Below are positions 13,950 through 16,680 of a stretch of DNA of 16,680 bases, one piece after another. Both the position numbers and the translations under genes were made by a program. Source of the stretch: PALSA-1006 sp036171275 (lineage in GTDB: Bacteria > Pseudomonadota > Gammaproteobacteria > Burkholderiales > Gallionellaceae); the NCBI GenBank assembly GCA_036171275.1, contig JAVHQT010000034.1, positions 1 to 16,680 of the forward strand, in the 5' to 3' direction. Within the stretch, counting starts at the first letter, position 1. Each line of letters starts with the position of its first letter. A model generated the notes under the pieces. That model was not told the DNA's origin. It saw only the letters and a list, made by a program, of their open reading frames with translations, and did not search any database.

Positions 13950-15838
13950 CACCGCTCCAGTTTTGAAATATTTTGTCCGGTCAACGCAGACGCAACGCTT
14001 TTATCCATCCGTGCTTGCGCAAAACTCACGGTCACTTGGTTTAATTGGCTGATTGCACGTTTTATTGCTAAATGGTCAGCGCTGGGCAAGGTGGCGCTCA
14101 AGGCGTTCATGCTCGTCTCAATCGCGGTGCGCGCCGCGACGGTTAATAAATACGCATCGTGGTCTAAAGCAGATTTAACTGCGCTAAGTAATTGATTTGC
14201 TTCAACTTCTTGTTCTTTTAAGCTACGGGCACGCATATCTTCGCTGGCAAAACGCCCCGAATCCTGCAACATCCTCGTTACTTCCTCGTCGCTTAAACCA
14301 TAAGATGGTTTCACCACAATGTGCGCTTCCAGTCCTGTGCTTTGTTCGCGCGCGCTGACGCTTAACAAGCCGTCAGCGTCGATTTGAAAGGTGACGCGAA
14401 TGCGCGCCGCGCCCGCCACCATTGGCGGAATACCGCGCAATTCAAAGCGCGCTAGCGAACGACAATCGCTCACCAACTCACGTTCGCCTTGCAGCACATG
14501 CACACTCATCGCCGTTTGACCGTCTTTAAACGTGGTGAATTCTTGCGCCCGCGCCGTGGGCAGCGTACTGTTCCGTGGGATAATTTTCTCGGTTAAACCG
14601 CCCATGGTTTCAATGCCCAAACTCAGCGGGCTAACATCCAGCAATAACCAATCATCGCCTCCGCGATTGCCCACCAATACATTCGCCTGCATCGCTGCAC
14701 CTAAGGCAACCACTTTGTCCGGATCAAGATTGGTCAATGGCGTTTGTTGAAAAAAGTCTGCCACAGCGCGTTGCACCTGCGGCATCCGTGTTGAACCGCC
14801 AACCATGACTACGCCTTTGATTTCATCCGCGGTCAGTTCTGCGTCGCGCAAGGCACGGCGCATTGGTTGCAAAGTGCGTTCCAATAAATTTTGCGTCATC
14901 AGATAAAAATCAGCCTGCGTCATCACATTGTCAATGACTTCACCGCTGCTCAAAATCGCGGTAATGCGTGTTTCGGGGTAATCGGTTAGCGCTTCTTTAG
15001 CGGCGCGGGCGCGGGTTAGCAGCAATCGCGTGTCATGCGCACCGAGTGCGGAAAGTGCATTTTTTTCTAACAGCCAACAGTAAATACGGTGGTCAAAATC
15101 ATCGCCACCCAGTGCCGAATCACCATTGGTAGCTAACACCTCGAATACGCCTTGGGACAATTTAAGGATGGAAATATCAAACGTCCCGCCCCCCAAATCG
15201 TACACGGCATACAGTCCTTCGGCGGCATTGTCCAGTCCATAAGCAATCGCTGCCGCCGTTGGCTCATTCAATAAACGCAATACATTCAGCCCCGCCAGTC
15301 GCGCTGCATCTTTGGTGGCTTGACGTTGCGCATCATCAAAATAAGCCGGTACTGTAATCACCGCACCGACTAACTCTCCACCCAAGCTGAGTTCGGCACG
15401 AACCCGCAACACCCGCAAAATGTCGGCAGAAATCTCCACTGGACTTTTCACCCCCGCCACCGTGCGTAATTGCAACATGCCGGTAATCTGCCCTGAACCC
15501 GTCGCAGGCGCCTCGACAAAACGATACGGGAGATTGCCGATATCGCCCACATCCCCCAAGCCACGCCCCATCAAACGTTTGACCGAAACAATGGTGTTGA
15601 CGGGGTCTTCGCTCTGCAAGGCCTGAGCAGCATCGCCAATTTGCACCGTCCCATCCGTCAAATAGCGCACCACAGAAGGCAATAAAACGCGCCCGTTTTC
15701 ATCGTTTAATACCAGGCTAATGCCATTACGCACCGTAGCGACCAGCGAATTAGTTGTGCCCAAATCAATGCCCACCGCCAAGCGATGTTGGTGCGGCGCT
15801 GCAGAAAGGCCTGGTTCAGAAATTTGTAAAAGTGCCAT
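13949..15838 (-). CDS. hscA: Hsp70-family chaperone HscA
   Basis: Specialised Hsp70 that, with HscB, acts on IscU to transfer Fe-S clusters. I start at 15838 (MALLQISEP), the family's normal N-terminus, giving 629 residues against 616 in E. coli; the frame extends 26 codons upstream but that part has no family resemblance. The ATPase domain has GIDLGTTNSLVA (about 23-34), VYDLGGGTFDISIL and VVMVGGSTRMPQVQ. The substrate-binding domain begins near LLLDVSPLSLGIETMGG, after which comes a helical lid. The stop overlaps fdx. HscB, IscU, IscS and IscA are not upstream; instead a divergent promoter region leads to thiC, so hscA starts its own transcript. No clear Shine-Dalgarno precedes the ATG. Confidence 0.96.
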   Translation of the reverse strand: MALLQISEPGLSAAPHQHRLAVGIDLGTTNSLVATVRNGISLVLNDENGRVLLPSVVRYLTDGTVQIGDAAQALQSEDPVNTIVSVKRLMGRGLGDVGDIGNLPYRFVEAPATGSGQITGMLQLRTVAGVKSPVEISADILRVLRVRAELSLGGELVGAVITVPAYFDDAQRQATKDAARLAGLNVLRLLNEPTAAAIAYGLDNAAEGLYAVYDLGGGTFDISILKLSQGVFEVLATNGDSALGGDDFDHRIYCWLLEKNALSALGAHDTRLLLTRARAAKEALTDYPETRITAILSSGEVIDNVMTQADFYLMTQNLLERTLQPMRRALRDAELTADEIKGVVMVGGSTRMPQVQRAVADFFQQTPLTNLDPDKVVALGAAMQANVLVGNRGGDDWLLLDVSPLSLGIETMGGLTEKIIPRNSTLPTARAQEFTTFKDGQTAMSVHVLQGERELVSDCRSLARFELRGIPPMVAGAARIRVTFQIDADGLLSVSAREQSTGLEAHIVVKPSYGLSDEEVTRMLQDSGRFASEDMRARSLKEQEVEANQLLSAVKSALDHDAYLLTVAARTAIETSMNALSATLPSADHLAIKRAISQLNQVTVSFAQARMDKSVASALTGQNISKLER

Positions 15839-16035
15839 ATTGAGGTTTTTCAGTGACGAACATTTGGCTGATAGTTTAAAACATTCAGTACCAACTAAAC
15901 AATTTTGTTTGCGCATAACCCCTGTAATTCATGGGGTTGCTGATGCAATCAGGAAACATTAATTTCTGAGTTTGGCCGTGCCTTGACGTTTTAAGTTCTG
16001 GCTTGCATTTAAAATCTCTTTCCAGTAACTTGCGC
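15839..16035. promoter_or_regulatory. Divergent hscA/thiC promoter region
   Basis: For thiC (+), TTGACG (15983-15988) is a good -35, and TAAAAT (16010-16015) is the best -10, but the 21-base spacing is long, so the pair is uncertain. For hscA (-), TTGTTT about 18 bases before TAAACT is a possible promoter. Two small hairpins stand side by side: AACCCC/GGGGTT (15917-15922, 15933-15938) and CTGAT-GCA-ATCAG (15940-15952). Confidence 0.35.
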
Positions 16036-16110
16036 CCCTCGCTAGGGGTCTGCAAAAGCAGTGAGAAAAACCCTTTGAACCTGTACGGATAATGCCGTCG
16101 TAGGGAAGCT
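16036..16110 (+). promoter_or_regulatory. TPP (THI-box) riboswitch aptamer
   Basis: The conserved core is present in order: GGGGT (P2, 16045-16049), a CTGC-AAAA-GCAG helix (P3), TGAGA (16062-16066), ACCCTTTGAACCTG (16070-16083), GGATAATGCC and TAGGGAAGC at the 3' edge. These include the bases that contact the pyrimidine and pyrophosphate of thiamine pyrophosphate. The base before TGAGA is G instead of the common C, opposite a matching change across P3, so pairing is kept. It lies directly upstream of thiC, the usual target. P1 looks short. Aptamer ends are approximate. Confidence 0.93.
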
Positions 16111-16142
16111 TCTTAAGAAGCTTCTCAACTTTTAGGAGCTTC
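16105..16142 (+). promoter_or_regulatory. thiC expression platform: palindrome and ribosome-binding site
   Basis: A perfect 20-base palindrome (16105-16124, two GAAGCTTC arms around TTAA) begins inside the aptamer's 3' edge. Ten bases later AGGAGCTTC (16134-16142) contains the Shine-Dalgarno AGGAG, three bases before the thiC ATG at its end. Either GAAGCTTCT arm can pair with AGGAGCTTC (nine pairs, one G-U). The arms therefore can pair with each other or hide the ribosome-binding site. No U-run follows, so control is probably at translation. Confidence 0.6.
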
Positions 16143-16145
16143 ACC

Positions 16146-16680
16146 ATGAATGCCAATCCACAATTTTTAGCCACAGCTGCCTACGTTGACGAAGCCGCCG
16201 TCAAGCCGTTGCCGAATTCGCGCAAGGTTTATGTGCACGGTTCTCGTTCCGATATTCAGGTGCCGATGCGCGAAATCAGCCAAGACGAAACGCCCGTTAG
16301 CATGGGCGCAGAAGTTAATCCACCAGTTTATGTGTATGACTGTTCCGGTCCATACACCGATCCTGCGGTCAAAATTGATATTCGTACTGGCTTGGCAGAA
16401 ATGCGCGCGGGCTGGATTTTGGAACGAAACGACACTGAAGCGTTGCCGCACCTGACTTCTGCATATGGTCGGCAACGCTTAAATGACCCCACGCTCGCCG
16501 AGATGCGCTTTGGTCTGACGCACACGCCGCGCAAAGCAAAACCCGGTAAAAACGTCACGCAAATGCACTATGCGCGTCAGGGCATTATTACGCCGGAAAT
16601 GGAATACATTGCCATTCGCGAAAATCAAAAAGTAGATGGCATGAGTGAGATGATGTTAAAACAACATCCCGGCGAGAACT
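16146..16680 (+). CDS. thiC: Phosphomethylpyrimidine synthase ThiC (5' part)
   Basis: Radical-SAM [4Fe-4S] enzyme that turns 5-aminoimidazole ribotide into the thiamine pyrimidine HMP-phosphate. The first 178 codons are present and the gene runs off the right edge, so the SAM and cluster-binding C-terminal region is not seen. Recognisable are the N-terminal domain VYVHGSRSDIQVPMREI (about 30-46), VYDCSGPYTDP, GWILERNDTEALP, and the strongly conserved VTQMHYARQGIITPEMEYI. The start at 16146 follows AGGAG at a normal distance. It is controlled by the TPP riboswitch just upstream. ThiC needs Fe-S cluster delivery, so its divergent pairing with hscA is fitting but may be chance. Confidence 0.97.
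   Translation, partial: MNANPQFLATAAYVDEAAVKPLPNSRKVYVHGSRSDIQVPMREISQDETPVSMGAEVNPPVYVYDCSGPYTDPAVKIDIRTGLAEMRAGWILERNDTEALPHLTSAYGRQRLNDPTLAEMRFGLTHTPRKAKPGKNVTQMHYARQGIITPEMEYIAIRENQKVDGMSEMMLKQHPGEN

Noticed and set aside
15839..15916. 26-codon upstream extension of hscA
   Set aside because: Not HscA-like; the family begins at MALLQ, and this stretch more likely contains the promoter.
1..16680. CRISPR arrays, tRNA and rRNA genes, prophage or defence genes
   Set aside because: No regular repeat-spacer pattern, no tRNA cloverleaf or rRNA signature, and no recognisable phage or defence proteins were seen.

Overview
The window reads as ordinary chromosome of a gammaproteobacterium, with coding on both strands and roughly balanced base composition. 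Support for that placement: an Isc cluster in the order hscA-fdx-iscX, an Mrp/ApbC ATPase beside a pseudomonad-type dCTP deaminase, an MCE (MlaD/PqiB-type) lipid-transport protein, and DsbB. A methanotroph-like (Methylococcales) host is possible, but the sequence alone does not settle it.

Layout. 1-2069 (+): an MCE-domain protein whose start is suspect, translationally coupled to a helical-repeat lipoprotein. 2450-3679 (-): a methyl-accepting chemotaxis protein without a visible periplasmic sensor. 3826-5822 (-): apbC, dcd and a 73-residue unknown, ending in a weak terminator. 5937-6626 (+): ispD, convergent with and overlapping folD (6621-7475, -). Then ppa (7682-8230, -) and leuA (8377-9912, -). 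9913-10487 is a 575-base gap with the leuA leader, a short protein-like frame broken by a stop codon, a possible TnpB-transposon remnant and a strong bidirectional terminator.

10488-12734 (-) is a four-gene redox operon: b561-type membrane cytochrome b, an unrecognised histidine-rich membrane protein, an SHP-type monoheme cytochrome c and a DHC-type diheme cytochrome c. It looks like an electron chain from the quinone pool through cytochrome b to periplasmic c-type hemes. The unrecognised second gene is the best candidate for something undescribed.

12923-15838 (-) is hscA-fdx-iscX-dsbB, each stop overlapping the next start. The Fe-S assembly chaperone, ferredoxin and IscX are thus coupled to the DsbA re-oxidase. 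Divergently, 16036-16680 (+) holds a TPP riboswitch and the first part of thiC. Between the aptamer and the thiC start lies a perfect palindrome whose arms can also pair with the ribosome-binding site, which suggests translational control.

Most genes here are housekeeping. Second looks are merited by the cytochrome operon, the thiC leader, the broken frame and possible transposon remnant near 10.1-10.5 kb, and the first ~190 bases, where the opposite strand looks more protein-like than the strand of the annotated gene.
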